From Bradyrhizobium sp. sBnM-33 (GTDB taxonomy: Bacteria > Pseudomonadota > Alphaproteobacteria > Rhizobiales > Xanthobacteraceae): DNA of 64,000 nt. The notes under the pieces were generated by a model. It was not told the origin of the DNA, made no database searches, and worked only from the letters and a program-made list of their open reading frames with translations. The stretch covers positions 496,001 through 560,000 of the forward strand of contig NZ_CP136624.1 in NCBI RefSeq assembly GCF_032917945.1. The letters are read 5' to 3'. Below, piece by piece: positions 34,029 through 46,177 of this stretch. How positions within the stretch are numbered: the stretch's first letter is position 1; each line of letters opens with the position of its first letter. The position numbers were made by a program, and so were the translations under genes.

Positions 34029-34130
34029 ATCCTTCGAGACGCATCGCTTTGCGATGCTCCTCAGGATGAGGCCTACTCTCCCCTCATGGTGAGGAGCGTG
34101 GCGAAGCCGCGCGTCTCGAACCATGTGGCC
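34029..34130. repeat. Palindromic repeat (CATCCTTCGAGACGC family)
   Basis: CTTCGAGACGC..GCGTCTCGAA and CCTCAGGATGAGG pieces pair across about 100 bp. A sister copy is at 48707-48811. It lies downstream of the Lrp-type gene's end. Confidence 0.7.
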
Positions 34131-34136
34131 CGGATG

Positions 34137-34604
34137 CTAACCTCGCAACGGCAGCTTCGCGCTCTCCTTCAGCCGGTCCAGCACGACCGACGAGCGCACA
34201 TGCGCGACGCTCTGGTGCGGCATCAGCACGTTATTGACGAGGTCGGAGAGGTCCTTGAGGTCGCGCAGCACGACTTTCAGCACGTAGTCGGCATCGCCGG
34301 TGAGCGAATAGGCTTCCTGGATGTCGTCGACGCGGTTGACCAGGTCCCGGAATTTCTTGGCGTTGTCGGGCGAATGCGTCGCCAGCGTAATCTGAACGAA
34401 GGCGATCAGGTGGAAGCCGAGCGCCTCGCCGGCGAGGTCGGCGTGATAGCCGGCGATCACCTTTTCTTCCTCCAGCCGCATCCGCCGGCGCGAGCATTGC
34501 GAGGCGGACAGGCCAACGAGGTCGGCGAGTTGCTGGTTGGTCAACCGGCCATCGCCCTGCAGCGCGGCCAGTATTTTGAGGTCGAAGGCATCTGTCGAAA
34601 TCAT
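34137..34604 (-). CDS. Lrp/AsnC family regulator
   Basis: This is a 155-aa protein. An N-terminal helix-turn-helix (LDLKILAALQGDGRLTNQQLADLVGLSASQCSRRRMRLEEEKVIAGY) is followed by the RAM/AsnC ligand domain (FVQITLATHS, EAYSLTGDADYVLKVVLRDLKDL). Its position divergent from hppD, 122 bp apart, makes it the likely amino-acid-responsive regulator of tyrosine degradation; phenylalanine or tyrosine as effector is inference. ATG 34604 fits the family start. A perfect FNR/FixK-type box at 34696-34709 could sit near position -41 of its promoter. Confidence 0.9.
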   Translation of the reverse strand: MISTDAFDLKILAALQGDGRLTNQQLADLVGLSASQCSRRRMRLEEEKVIAGYHADLAGEALGFHLIAFVQITLATHSPDNAKKFRDLVNRVDDIQEAYSLTGDADYVLKVVLRDLKDLSDLVNNVLMPHQSVAHVRSSVVLDRLKESAKLPLRG

Positions 34605-34695
34605 GCGCCGATCACCGGATTTGTGCACAGTCCATGCATCACGATAGCCGAATGCGAGACCATTTGCATGCACTTTGCGTCCGCTTCGCCCGATA

Positions 34696-34709
34696 TTGAT
34701 CCAGATCAA
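34696..34709. promoter_or_regulatory. Perfect FNR/FixK-type box TTGAT-N4-ATCAA
   Basis: The sequence TTGATCCAGATCAA matches the anaerobox consensus exactly. It lies 17 bp before the hppD start codon and 92 bp before the divergent Lrp-type start. The spacing fits activation of the Lrp-type gene, or blocking of hppD, better than activation of hppD. Confidence 0.6.
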
Positions 34710-34726
34710 TTTACGGGAGATTCGCC

Positions 34727-35845
34727 ATGGGTCCGTTTCCGCATGACGCGCCGGCCGCCACCATCAGCGCCGACAATCCGATGGGCACCGACGGTTTTGA
34801 GTTCGTCGAATACGCCCATCCGAAGCCCGAAGAGCTGCACGCGCTGTTCAAGCTGATGGGCTACGCGCCGGTCGCCCGCCACAGGACGAAAAAGATCACG
34901 GTCTATCGCCAGGGCGACATCAACTACCTCGTCAACGAGGAGCCTGATACCCATGGCCACGGGTTCGTCGCCGCGCACGGGCCGTGCGCGCCGTCGATGG
35001 CGTTTCGCGTGGTCGATGCGAAGCGGGCCTACGAGCGGGCGCTCTCGCTCGGCGCGGAGCCGGCGGACATATCTTCGGCGCAGAAGACGCTCGACGTTCC
35101 CGCCATCAAGGGCATCGGCGGCAGCCTGCTCTATTTCGTCGATCGCTACGGCGCAAAGGGCTCGGCCTATGATTTGGAGTTCGAATGGCTGGGCGCGCGC
35201 GATCCGCGTCCCGACGGTGCCGGGCTCTACTACATCGATCACCTCACTCACAATGTCCAACGCGGCCGCATGGACGTCTGGACCGGCTTCTACACAAAGC
35301 TGTTCAACTTCCGCCAGATTCGGTTCTTCGACATCGAGGGTCGGGCGTCCGGCCTGTTCTCGCGTGCGCTGACCAGCCCGGACGGCAAGATCCGGATCCC
35401 GATCAACGAGGATGCAGGTGATTCCGGACAGATCGAGGAATATCTCAACATCTATCGCGGCGAGGGCATCCAGCACATCGCCTGCGGCGCACGGGATATC
35501 TACCGCACCGTCGAGACGCTGCGCGAGGCAGGATTGCCGTTCATGCCGTCGCCGCCTGATACCTATTTCGAGAAGATCGACGCGCGCCTGCCGCAGCACG
35601 GCGAGGACGTCGCCCGCCTGCAGCGCGACGGCATTCTCATTGACGGCGAGGGCGTCGTCGACGGTGGCCACACCAAGGTGCTGTTGCAGATCTTTTCCGC
35701 AAACGCGATAGGGCCGATTTTCTTCGAGTTCATCCAGCGCAAGGGCGACGACGGGTTCGGTGAGGGCAACTTCAAGGCGCTGTTCGAATCGATCGAGGAG
35801 GATCAGATTCGACGGGGTGTGTTGAAGGTGGACAACGCGGCGTAG
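34727..35845 (+). CDS. hppD: 4-hydroxyphenylpyruvate dioxygenase
   Basis: This is a 372-aa protein that converts 4-hydroxyphenylpyruvate to homogentisate with O2 and loss of CO2. It has two vicinal-oxygen-chelate repeats. The iron ligands are in the C-terminal half: His of YIDHLTHNV, His of GEGIQHIAC, and Glu of FFEFIQRKG. The C-terminal gating helix (GFGEGNFKALFESIEEDQ) is present. ATG 34727 follows ACGGGAGA. It feeds hmgA-fahA, 2.7 kb away on the same strand but in a separate unit under a probable Lrp-type regulator. Confidence 0.97.
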   Translation: MGPFPHDAPAATISADNPMGTDGFEFVEYAHPKPEELHALFKLMGYAPVARHRTKKITVYRQGDINYLVNEEPDTHGHGFVAAHGPCAPSMAFRVVDAKRAYERALSLGAEPADISSAQKTLDVPAIKGIGGSLLYFVDRYGAKGSAYDLEFEWLGARDPRPDGAGLYYIDHLTHNVQRGRMDVWTGFYTKLFNFRQIRFFDIEGRASGLFSRALTSPDGKIRIPINEDAGDSGQIEEYLNIYRGEGIQHIACGARDIYRTVETLREAGLPFMPSPPDTYFEKIDARLPQHGEDVARLQRDGILIDGEGVVDGGHTKVLLQIFSANAIGPIFFEFIQRKGDDGFGEGNFKALFESIEEDQIRRGVLKVDNAA

Positions 35846-35847
35846 CC

Positions 35848-35926
35848 CGTCATTGGGAGCAAAGCGAAGCAATCCATCGTGCCGCAAGCGGAGGATTGCT
35901 TCGTCGCTGCGCTCCTCGCAATGACG
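35848..35926. repeat. Palindromic repeat (CGTCATTG family)
   Basis: CGTCATTGGGAGCAAAGCGAAGCAATCC and a complementary GGATTGC..GCTCCTCGCAATGACG form a hairpin directly after hppD, a likely transcript-end structure. Confidence 0.75.
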
Positions 35927-35953
35927 ATGCAACCACCCACCGCCTTCTGATCC

Positions 35954-36096
35954 TCGTGTCCCGGACGCGCTGCAGCGCGCTCCCGGCGATGCGAAGCATC
36001 GTCCGGTACGCTGCTGCGCAGAGCCGGGACCCATCTCGCCGTAGGCCCCGGCTCTGCAGCGCATCGCGTTGCGCTGCACTGCGTCCGGGGCACGAG
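35954..36096. repeat. Large palindromic repeat (GTGTCCCGGACGC family)
   Basis: CGTGTCCCGGACGCGCTGCAG and the complementary CTGCGTCCGGGGCACG form the ends. A GCAGAGCCGGGACC/GGCCCCGGCTCTGC stem lies inside. It fills the space between the convergent hppD and CoA-transferase-family genes. Confidence 0.8.
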
Positions 36097-36105
36097 ACTG
36101 CGAGG

Positions 36106-37218
36106 TTATCGACCCGCCTTCCACGTATCAGCCAATTCAGCGAGCTCCGCCTTCTCCGCATCCCGGATCGCCGAGGGCGTCCGCGAGAAGCGTGGCGCGG
36201 GCGCCGGCTGCGTTACGCCGTGGCGCTCGACGAAAATCTTTCGCGCGGCCATATGCGGATGCTTCGGCGCTTCCGCCATGGTCAGGATCGGCGCGAAGCA
36301 GATGTCGGTGCCTTCCATGATTTTGCACCAATCCTCGCGCGTCTTGCTCTTGAAGACCTTGGTCAGCTTTTCCTTCAGCGCCGGCCAGGCTTTGCGGTCC
36401 ATCTGCGCGTCGAAATCGGCCTCGGTGAGGCCGGCATGCTGGCGCAGCAGCGCATAGAACTGCGGTTCGATCGAGCCGATCGAAATGAAGTTGCCGCAGG
36501 CGCATTCGTAGACGCCGTAGAAATGCGCGCCGCCATCGAGGAAGTTCTGCTCGCGGCCTTCGACCCAGCGGCCGATCGCGGTCATGTCGAAGAACATCGA
36601 CATCAGCGAGGCCGCGCCGTCGCACATCGCGGCGTCGACCACCTGGCCCTTGCCGGACTTCGACGCTTCCAAAAGCGCCGCCAGCACCCCGACCACTAGA
36701 TAGAGCGCGCCGCCGCCGAAATCGCCGACAAGGTTGAGCGGCGGCACCGGCCTTTCCTTGGTGCCGATCGCCGCGAGCGCGCCGGTGACCGAGATGTAGT
36801 TGATGTCATGGCCGGCAGCGTGCGCCAACGGGCCCTCCTGGCCCCAGCCGGTCATGCGGCCGAACACCAGGCGCGGATTGCGCGCCATCACGACATCAGG
36901 TCCGAGCCCCAGCCGCTCCATCACGCCGGGACGAAAACCCTCTATCAGCGCGTCGGCATTCGCGAGCAGATCGAGCACCTGCGCGACCGCGGCCTTGTCC
37001 TTGAGGTCGAGCTCGACCACTTTCCGGCCGCGCCCCGCCACCGACTTCAAATTCTTCTTCGCGCCGACGCGATCGAGCGTCACGACTTCGGCGCCCATGT
37101 CGGCCAGCATCATGCAGGCGAACGGGCCCGGGCCGATGCCGGCGAATTCGACGATGCGGAAGCCTGTGAGCGGACCGGAGGTGCGGGTGGCGGATTGGGT
37201 GGCTGGTTTGTCGAGCAC
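36106..37218 (-). CDS. CaiB/BaiF family protein, alpha-methylacyl-CoA racemase type
   Basis: This is a 370-aa family III CoA-transferase fold protein. It begins PLTGFRIVEFAGIGPGPFACMMLADMGAEVV, the CoA-binding start. Residues known for racemase activity are present: His in AAGHDINYIS, Asp in LVGDFGGGALYLV, and Glu in YECACG. This pattern favours alpha-methylacyl-CoA racemase over a CoA transferase, which would have a catalytic Asp elsewhere. The start is GTG 37218 after GGGAGAG. It lies last in line after the molybdenum hydroxylase genes on the same strand, 158 bp after the medium-subunit gene. Confidence 0.88.
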   Translation of the reverse strand: MLDKPATQSATRTSGPLTGFRIVEFAGIGPGPFACMMLADMGAEVVTLDRVGAKKNLKSVAGRGRKVVELDLKDKAAVAQVLDLLANADALIEGFRPGVMERLGLGPDVVMARNPRLVFGRMTGWGQEGPLAHAAGHDINYISVTGALAAIGTKERPVPPLNLVGDFGGGALYLVVGVLAALLEASKSGKGQVVDAAMCDGAASLMSMFFDMTAIGRWVEGREQNFLDGGAHFYGVYECACGNFISIGSIEPQFYALLRQHAGLTEADFDAQMDRKAWPALKEKLTKVFKSKTREDWCKIMEGTDICFAPILTMAEAPKHPHMAARKIFVERHGVTQPAPAPRFSRTPSAIRDAEKAELAELADTWKAGR

Positions 37219-37247
37219 TTGTTTTCTCTCCCAATGGAATGTCTTAA

Positions 37248-37263
37248 TTAGTCGATTAGCTAA
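37248..37263. promoter_or_regulatory. Possible operator TTAG-N8-CTAA
   Basis: The sequence TTAGTCGATTAGCTAA lies 30 bp upstream of the racemase-type gene in an AT-rich patch. The arms are short (4 bp), and it also contains two ATTAG copies. Confidence 0.25.
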
Positions 37264-37376
37264 ATTGTCCCGCCGAAGCGAGGGCGTGGCAAGCCTCTTT
37301 TTGCCGAAAATCTGGTCAAAACAGAGCGGCGCGCATCGCTGCGCGCCGCTCGTATGGAAGTTCTGTCGGGACGCTA

Positions 37377-38177
37377 TCAGCCGGCAGCATCCACCGCGCG
37401 CTGCGCCATCACCTTCACCAGATTGGCGCGGTAGTCCGAGGTGCCGTGGATATCGCTGATCATGCCGTCTGCGGAAATCGCGATGCCGTCGAGCGCACCC
37501 GCGGACCAGTTCGCCTTCAAGGCCGCTTCGATCGCCGGTACTCGCATCACGCCTTCTTGCGATGCGCCGGTCGCCGCGACCCGGACATCACCCGCCTTGG
37601 TCTTGGTCACGAACACGCCGGTGAGGGCAAAACGCGAGGCCGGATGTCGCATCTTGGCATAACCCGCCTTTGCCGGAATCGGGAAGGAGACCGCGGTGAT
37701 GATCTCGCCGTCCTCGAGCGCCGTCGTGAACAGGCCCTTGAAGAAGTCGTCCGCCACGATCGAACGCTTGTTGGTCTTCACCGTCGCGCCAAGCGAAACC
37801 AGGGCTGCGGGAAAATCCGCCGCCGGGTCGTTGTTGGCGATCGAGCCGCCGATGGTGCCGCGATAGCGCACGGCGGGGTCGCCGAGCACCGAGGTGAGAT
37901 AAGCGATCGCCGGGATCGACTTTTTCACATCCGCACTTTGCATGATGTCGAAGTAGGTCGTGGCCGCCTTGATCGTCAGCGTATCTCCCGACGCTTCGAT
38001 GCCGACCAGCTCCTTGATCTTGCCGAGATCGATCACATCAGATGGCGCGGCCAGCCGCTGCTTCATGACCGGAATCAGCGTGTGGCCGCCCGCGAGATAT
38101 TTCGAATCCGAGCCCTTGGCGAACATCGACGCCGCTTCGTCGACCGAGGAGGGACGGTGATAAGTGGTCTGATACAT
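37377..38177 (-). CDS. Molybdenum hydroxylase FAD subunit (CoxM-like)
   Basis: This is a 266-aa protein of the xanthine dehydrogenase/CO dehydrogenase medium-subunit family. The FAD pyrophosphate motifs AGGHTLIPVMK (about residues 29-39) and TIGGSIANNDPAAD (about 110-123) are both present, and the C-terminal CO_deh_flav_C domain follows. It passes electrons from the Fe-S subunit to FAD. GAGGAGG precedes the ATG. It is the third gene of the S-L-M cluster, 15 bp after the large subunit. Substrate is unknown. Confidence 0.93.
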   Translation of the reverse strand: MYQTTYHRPSSVDEAASMFAKGSDSKYLAGGHTLIPVMKQRLAAPSDVIDLGKIKELVGIEASGDTLTIKAATTYFDIMQSADVKKSIPAIAYLTSVLGDPAVRYRGTIGGSIANNDPAADFPAALVSLGATVKTNKRSIVADDFFKGLFTTALEDGEIITAVSFPIPAKAGYAKMRHPASRFALTGVFVTKTKAGDVRVAATGASQEGVMRVPAIEAALKANWSAGALDGIAISADGMISDIHGTSDYRANLVKVMAQRAVDAAG

Positions 38178-38192
38178 GATGTGTCCTCCTCT

Positions 38193-40532
<2,340 letters not shown>

Positions 40533-40613
40533 TGTGTCCTCCCGACCGGAATTGTTGTTTCCGCTGCTTCTTTTCGAAACGCGGTCCTGAATTCGAGTTT
40601 GCCGTCCGCTGCG

Positions 40614-41099
<486 letters not shown>

Positions 41100-41245
41100 G
41101 CGTGGTACCTCCCGATGTTTTATAGTTATTCCAATTAGAAACAGCGGCGAAGGAACTTGCAACTAGGATTTTGGTCGGCCCTGTCATTGTGATGACATTC
41201 GCGTAGCGTGCGCGCGCAGAAGAAGACTCTCGACGCGAGTTTTTC

Positions 41246-41412
41246 TACTCTCCCCTGGAGGGGGAGGGTCGCCATGCATCGTAAGATGCGTGGCGGGGTG
41301 GGGTGACGGTCTCACCTCACGTTCAGTGCCCGAGTGGAGAGATCACCCCACCCCCGTCTCACATTTCGCTGCGCTTCATGTGAGCCGACCCTCCCCCCGC
41401 AAGGGGAGGGTA
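41246..41412. repeat. Palindromic repeat, sister of 32012-32172
   Basis: The order of parts is the same: CTCCCCTGGAGGGGGAGGG, GGGGTGGGGTGA, core CAGTGCCCGAGTGGAGAG, CACCCCACC and GGGGAGGG. It fills most of the 448-bp divergent gap between coxS-like and the chemoreceptor; no other gene is seen there. Confidence 0.8.
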
Positions 41413-41547
41413 AGAGGCGGTCACCCCGGCACCTTTGCAAGTTTTGCCCAGATTTACCCGCCCTTATCCATTCTGCCTTAACTTTGCGCACCGGATCGGG
41501 GGCTGGGCCTCCGATGCCTGTCTTTCAGAACGAAAACGGGGTGTGAC

Positions 41548-43584
41548 GTGCGATTTTTGAAGCGTGGCGGCTCGTATTTCAAGCTCCCGACCCTGCGGTT
41601 CCGCGCCAAGATCATGCTCGGCTTTGCCGTCGTGCTGGCGATTTCGGCCGCCAGCATGGGGTTCGCCTATCTGGGGTTCGAGCGGGTCTCTGCCGGCGTG
41701 GAGTCCTACCGGCGCAGCGTGCTGGAGGCAAACCTGTCGCGAGACATCGACCGCGAGTTGATTTCCTACCGGTCGCTCGCCCGCTATTTCGTGGCGACCG
41801 GAAAGGAAGAGGACGGCAAGGCGGCGCTGGCCGCCGAAGCCGGCCTGAAGGACGCAATCATCGCCTCGATGAAGAGCACCACCAATCCGACACGGCTCGA
41901 GCAGGTCGCAAAACTGGAACGGGAATTCCGCGCCTTCACCAAGATCTTTGCCGATATCCTCAAGGTCAAGGACGAGAGCGCGCGGATCGCGCAGAACCAA
42001 CTGATGCGCAGCGGCCAGTCGCTCTATTACAAACTCGACGATCTCCCCAGTGACGCCGAGGAATCCGAGCTTCAGGCGGTCACCTTCAGCGCAAAAAAAG
42101 TGGCCGATGAGTTTCAGGCCGTGGTGGGGCTAGCCAACACGTTCGTTATCAACTCGGACAAAACGGTCGCATCCAGCGCACTCGCGCGGTTGAAATTTCT
42201 CGGCAACTCGTTGAAGGCGATCCCCGTGAACAACGACAAGATTCGCCGGGGGGTCCAGGAGATTTCGAGCCTTCTGGAAGAATACCAGAAGTCGCTCGCC
42301 AAGCTGGTCGACAATTCCAAGGAGATCGACGAGCTGACGCTGGAAATGACGGAATCGGCCGCCGCCATTAATAAGGGCTCGGGGGCCATGAAGTCGGATC
42401 TCTTGGCCGATCAGAAGCGGTTAGAGGCTGAATCGGATGCGACCATCGGCGAGACCGAACGGCTGATCCTGATCCTGGCCGCCGGTGGCTTTCTGCTCGG
42501 CTGTGTCTGGGCCTTCTTCCTCGGCAAAGGTATTTCCCGGCCGATGACTGCGATGTGCAATGCCATGCGCGAACTCGCCGCCGGCAATTTCGAAATCGTG
42601 CTGCCCGGCCTCGGCCGGAAGGACGAACTGGGCGAAATGGCAAGCGCGGTCGAGGAGTTCAAGGTGCAGGCGATCGCCCGCGCCGAGCGCGACGCCGCGA
42701 CCCAGGAAGCGCAGAACAAGGCGGCGAGTGCCGCGCGCCGCGCCGAACTTATTCGCTTCGCCGACGAATTCGAAACCGCGGTCGGCGCCATCGTCTCCAA
42801 CGTGTCTTCCTCGGCCGTGCAGCTCGAATCCGCCGCCGGCAAGCTGACGCGGACGGCGGAGACCACCCAGAGCCTCTCGAACCAGGTCGCCGGCGCCTCG
42901 GAAGAAGCCTCCAGCAACATGCAATCGGTGGCGTCGGCGACCGAGGAACTGTCGGCATCCGTCGACGAGATCGGGCGGCGCGTCAAGGAATCCAGCCAGA
43001 TTGCAGAGGCCGCCGTTCGTCAGGCCGAACAAACCGACGGGCGGATCGGCAAGCTGTCGTGTGCCGCGCAGGAGATCGGCGACGTGGTCAAGCTGATCAC
43101 GGCGATTGCCGAGCAGACCAACCTTTTGGCACTGAACGCCACCATCGAGGCCGCCCGCGCGGGCGATGCCGGCCGCGGCTTTGCCGTGGTTGCATCCGAA
43201 GTCAAATCGCTCGCCAGCCAGACTGCGAAGGCGACCGACGAGATTTCCAGTCACATCTCGGGCATGCAGGGCGCGACGCAGGAGTCGGTCGCCGCGATCA
43301 AGGAGATCGGCGGCACCATCGGCAGGATCTCGGATATCGCCGCAACGATCGCGAGTGCCGTCGAGCAGCAGAGCGCGGCAACGCAGGAAATTGCGCGCAG
43401 CGTCCAGAACGTCGCGCAAGGAACCCAGGAGGCCGCCGCCAACGTCATGCACGTCAATCGCGGCGCGACCGAAACCGGCTCGGCCTCCGAGGAGGTGCTG
43501 AATTCGGCGCGCACGCTATCCAGCGAAAGCACGCGCCTGCGCGAAGAGCTCGACCGCTTCATGGCGAATATCCGGGCGGCGTGA
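41548..43584 (+). CDS. Methyl-accepting chemotaxis protein
   Basis: This is a 678-aa chemoreceptor with TM1 (about residues 22-44), a helical periplasmic domain of about 260 residues (helical-bimodular-like), TM2 (about 306-328), HAMP, and a long signalling coiled coil. The hairpin tip is intact ([37 protein letters not shown]). There is no C-terminal CheR-binding pentapeptide; it ends FMANIRAA. The start is GTG 41548. It is a single gene with no che genes nearby. The ligand cannot be predicted. Confidence 0.93.
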   Translation: MRFLKRGGSYFKLPTLRFRAKIMLGFAVVLAISAASMGFAYLGFERVSAGVESYRRSVLEANLSRDIDRELISYRSLARYFVATGKEEDGKAALAAEAGLKDAIIASMKSTTNPTRLEQVAKLEREFRAFTKIFADILKVKDESARIAQNQLMRSGQSLYYKLDDLPSDAEESELQAVTFSAKKVADEFQAVVGLANTFVINSDKTVASSALARLKFLGNSLKAIPVNNDKIRRGVQEISSLLEEYQKSLAKLVDNSKEIDELTLEMTESAAAINKGSGAMKSDLLADQKRLEAESDATIGETERLILILAAGGFLLGCVWAFFLGKGISRPMTAMCNAMRELAAGNFEIVLPGLGRKDELGEMASAVEEFKVQAIARAERDAATQEAQNKAASAARRAELIRFADEFETAVGAIVSNVSSSAVQLESAAGKLTRTAETTQSLSNQVAGASEEASSNMQSVASATEELSASVDEIGRRVKESSQIAEAAVRQAEQTDGRIGKLSCAAQEIGDVVKLITAIAEQTNLLALNATIEAARAGDAGRGFAVVASEVKSLASQTAKATDEISSHISGMQGATQESVAAIKEIGGTIGRISDIAATIASAVEQQSAATQEIARSVQNVAQGTQEAAANVMHVNRGATETGSASEEVLNSARTLSSESTRLREELDRFMANIRAA

Positions 43585-43629
43585 GGTGCCTGTAGTCGGT
43601 GATCGTGTCGGCAAAGCGTCACCCAACTG

Positions 43630-43732
43630 TCGTCGCCCGGCTCGACTGGGCGATCCAGTATTCCAGAGACGGTAATTATCAATCGAGAGGCCGCGGCGTA
43701 CTGGGTACCCCGCTTTCGCGGGGTATGACGAT
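43630..43732. repeat. Palindromic repeat (GTCGTCGCCCGGC family)
   Basis: CGCCCGGCTCGACTGGGCGATCC and ACCCCGCTTTCGCGGGGTATGAC hairpins flank CCAGTATTCCAGAGACGG. The same family as 11570-11670 and 44327-44433. It lies at the convergence of the chemoreceptor and DUF3175 genes. Confidence 0.7.
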
Positions 43733-43758
43733 CGGAATGTCGTGACGAGAAGCTCTCC

Positions 43759-44109
43759 TCATTCCCTTCCGAACTGATGCTTCAGCTCCACCTTCGCGCG
43801 CTCCAGCCGCGTGCGCTGCGTTTTCGGCAAGGTCTTGCCGGCGCGGTTGATGTAGAAGGTCAGCATCGACAACGCCGAGCGATAGGCGCCGCTCTTGCGC
43901 CGCGTACTGTGCTCGGCGGAGCGCTTCAGCGATGCCGCGATCTTCTTCGCGCTGGTCTGCTTGAAGACGCCGCGCTTCAGATCGAGCGCGTCGCTTTCTT
44001 GTGTCACGCGTTGCGACCACCGCTTCGGCGATGATTTCTTCGCCGTTGTAGTGCGGCTGCTCTTCCGGGCTGCGGTCTTCCGTGGTGTGGTTTTCCGGCG
44101 TTCGGCCAT
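43759..44109 (-). CDS. DUF3175 protein
   Basis: This is a 116-aa very basic protein. A Lys/Arg/Thr-rich tail (RRKTTPRKTAARKSSRTTT) is followed by the DUF3175 core, WSQRVTQESDALDLKRGVF and IAASLKRSAEHSTRRKSGAY. The core ends with SALSMLTFYINRAGKTLP. The basic tail resembles histone H1-like or DNA-binding tails in other bacterial proteins, so nucleic acid binding is a reasonable guess. Function is unknown and the gene stands alone. Confidence 0.88.
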   Translation of the reverse strand: MAERRKTTPRKTAARKSSRTTTAKKSSPKRWSQRVTQESDALDLKRGVFKQTSAKKIAASLKRSAEHSTRRKSGAYRSALSMLTFYINRAGKTLPKTQRTRLERAKVELKHQFGRE

Positions 44110-44240
44110 GTTTCGACTCCTTCGCTGTTTTGCCGAAAACGGTCGCCCGATTATTAGGTTCCCTGCGCCCTGAAGAAGTGGGCGGGAAGTTGATGGAAAA
44201 CTCGGACGCGATGCGTTGCGAGAACACGAAGGCGTGCCTG

Positions 44241-44324
44241 CGTAGGATGGGTGGAGCGAAAGCGAAACCCATCATCACGTGCACCGGCATTGATGGGTAT
44301 CGCTTCCGCTCCACCCATCCTACG
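44241..44324. repeat. Palindromic repeat (CGTAGGATGGGTGGAGC family)
   Basis: Arms CGTAGGATGGGTGGAGCGAA and GCTCCACCCATCCTACG with AACCCATCA/TGATGGGT inside form a long hairpin in the 562-bp gap before the MFS gene. Confidence 0.85.
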
Positions 44325-44326
44325 GG

Positions 44327-44433
44327 ACTGTCATCGCCCGGCTTGACCGGATGATCCAGTTTCCCAGAGACAGCAGGTGATTGAACCGATGAGCCGCAGC
44401 GTACTGGATCCCCCGCCTTCGCGGAGGATGACG
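44327..44433. repeat. Palindromic repeat (GTCATCGCCCGGC family)
   Basis: The third copy in the window of the family at 11570 and 43630: CGCCCGGCTTGACCGG, CCAGAGACAG, GTACTGGATCCCC, CGCCTTCGCGGAGGATGAC. Confidence 0.7.
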
Positions 44434-44456
44434 GTGGTGTGTCGCATTGCTATCAC

Positions 44457-44490
44457 CGCGTCATTGCGACCGTTGGCTCGCAATGACGCG
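44457..44490. repeat. Perfect 13-bp hairpin CGCGTCATTGCGA
   Basis: CGCGTCATTGCGA and TCGCAATGACGCG are separated by 8 bases. It appears to be a collapsed copy of the CGTCATTGCGAGG repeat family. Confidence 0.8.
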
Positions 44491-44671
44491 GATCGGCCCC
44501 GCACCATGCGCAGAGCACGACGACAGCTATGCAATTTCGCCGTGCGAAAGTCTCCGGAACCTCACCCTCTGAAGGGCGTTATCTCCACGGCGGGCATCAT
44601 GTTTGCCGCAATTGAGCGTGAAAACCCTGGGGCTGGGGCGTTCCGGGGTGTTTTTTCATTGGCTAAATCCG

Positions 44672-46171
44672 ATGGATGTGAAAGCGGTACGGCGGGGGGC
44701 GGCAGTGGCTGAAAGCGTCCCCATTGTGTCGCCGCAGCAGGACGATTCTCGTGTCATCGAGACCAGCATACCCACGCGGCTTGATTGCCTGCGTTGGGGC
44801 GGCTTTCATACCCGTGTCGTGGCCGCACTAGGCATCACCTGGATTCTGGACGGGTTGGAAGTCACGCTGGCGGGCGCCCTGTCGGGCGCGCTGAAGGAAA
44901 GCCCGACGCTGCAATTTTCCAATTTCGACGTTGGCCTCGCCAACAGTGCCTATCTCGCCGGCGCCGTGCTCGGCGCCCTCGGCTTCGGTTGGCTGACGGA
45001 CCGGATCGGGCGCAAGAAACTCTTCTTCATCACACTCGCGGTCTATCTCAGCGCGACCGCCGCCACCGCGCTGTCGTGGAACGTCGCGAGCTACGCGCTG
45101 TTTCGCTTCCTGACCGGGGCGGGCATCGGCGGCGAATATACCGCGATCAACTCGACGATTCAGGAGTTGGTGCCGGCGCGCTACCGCGGCTGGACCGATC
45201 TCGTGATCAACGGCAGTTTCTGGATCGGGGCTGCGATCGGCGCGGTCGCCGCCATTGTGCTGCTCGATCCCAACGTGCTCGCGCCGGACCACGGCTGGCG
45301 ACTGGCCTATTTCGTCGGCGCCGCGCTCGGCCTGATTGTTTTCGTGATGCGGATGTGGATTCCGGAAAGCCCGCGCTGGCTGATGATCCATGGCCGTCCC
45401 GAGGAGGCGCACGCGATTGTCGATAGCATCGAGCGGTCGTCGACGAGACATCCGGATCATGCGGCCGATGAAATATTCCCGAAGATCAGGCTGAGGATGC
45501 GCAGCCACACGCCGCTTGGTGAGGTGGCGCGAACGCTGTTCACGACCTATCGGCAGCGTTCGATGGTTGGACTGGTGCTGATGGCCTCGCAGGCGTTTTT
45601 CTACAATGCCATCTTCTTCACCTTCGCGCTGGTGCTGACCGATTTCTTCGGCATTCCGTCAAACGACGTCGGCTGGTACATCCTGCCGTTTGCGGCCGGC
45701 AATTTCCTTGGGCCGTTGGTGCTCGGCCGGCTGTTCGATACGCTCGGCCGCCGCGCGATGATCACGGCGACCTATGCCATTTCCGGCCTGTTGCTCGCGC
45801 TGTCGGGCTACCTGTTCTCGATTGGCGCCTTGAGCGCGCAGACCCAGACCATCGCCTGGATGGTGATCTTCTTCTTTGCCTCGCCGGCGGCGAGTGCGGC
45901 GTATCTGACTGTCAGCGAGACGTTTCCGCTGGAGGTGCGCGCGCTCGCGATTGCGCTGTTCTACGCGATCGGAACGGGCATCGGCGGCGTCGCAGGACCG
46001 GCGCTGTTCGGTGCGCTGGTCGATACCGGATCGCGCAACAGCGTTTTCGCCGGCTACCTGTTCGGGTCGGCGTTGATGATCGTGGCCGCCGCTGTCGCGT
46101 GGCGGTATGCCATTGCGGCCGAGCGAAAATCTCTCGAATCTGTCGCACGGCCGCTCGCATGTGTGGAGTAG
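44672..46171 (+). CDS. MFS transporter (metabolite:H+ symporter-like)
   Basis: This protein has about 499 aa and 12 predicted membrane helices. Helix 2-3 loop carries DRIGRKK and the helix 8-9 loop carries RLFDTLGRR, the paired MFS signatures. Helix 1 contains TWILDGLEVTLAGALSGAL with the conserved D-G-x-E/D, typical of sugar-acid and aromatic-acid porters. The stop is six bases before otsB, so the transporter is probably co-transcribed with trehalose genes. Whether it moves trehalose, a precursor or something unrelated is open. Start uncertain: ATG 44672 is used; GTG 44705 has a G-rich stretch upstream. Confidence 0.88.
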   Translation: MDVKAVRRGAAVAESVPIVSPQQDDSRVIETSIPTRLDCLRWGGFHTRVVAALGITWILDGLEVTLAGALSGALKESPTLQFSNFDVGLANSAYLAGAVLGALGFGWLTDRIGRKKLFFITLAVYLSATAATALSWNVASYALFRFLTGAGIGGEYTAINSTIQELVPARYRGWTDLVINGSFWIGAAIGAVAAIVLLDPNVLAPDHGWRLAYFVGAALGLIVFVMRMWIPESPRWLMIHGRPEEAHAIVDSIERSSTRHPDHAADEIFPKIRLRMRSHTPLGEVARTLFTTYRQRSMVGLVLMASQAFFYNAIFFTFALVLTDFFGIPSNDVGWYILPFAAGNFLGPLVLGRLFDTLGRRAMITATYAISGLLLALSGYLFSIGALSAQTQTIAWMVIFFFASPAASAAYLTVSETFPLEVRALAIALFYAIGTGIGGVAGPALFGALVDTGSRNSVFAGYLFGSALMIVAAAVAWRYAIAAERKSLESVARPLACVE

Positions 46172-46177
46172 GATGAA

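Noticed and set aside
34706..36124. 472-codon open frame on the minus strand
   Set aside because: It is antisense to hppD, whose iron ligands and length are complete.
42421..43595. Long frames on both strands inside the chemoreceptor gene
   Set aside because: They are shadow frames of the repetitive heptad coding sequence; no independent start sites.
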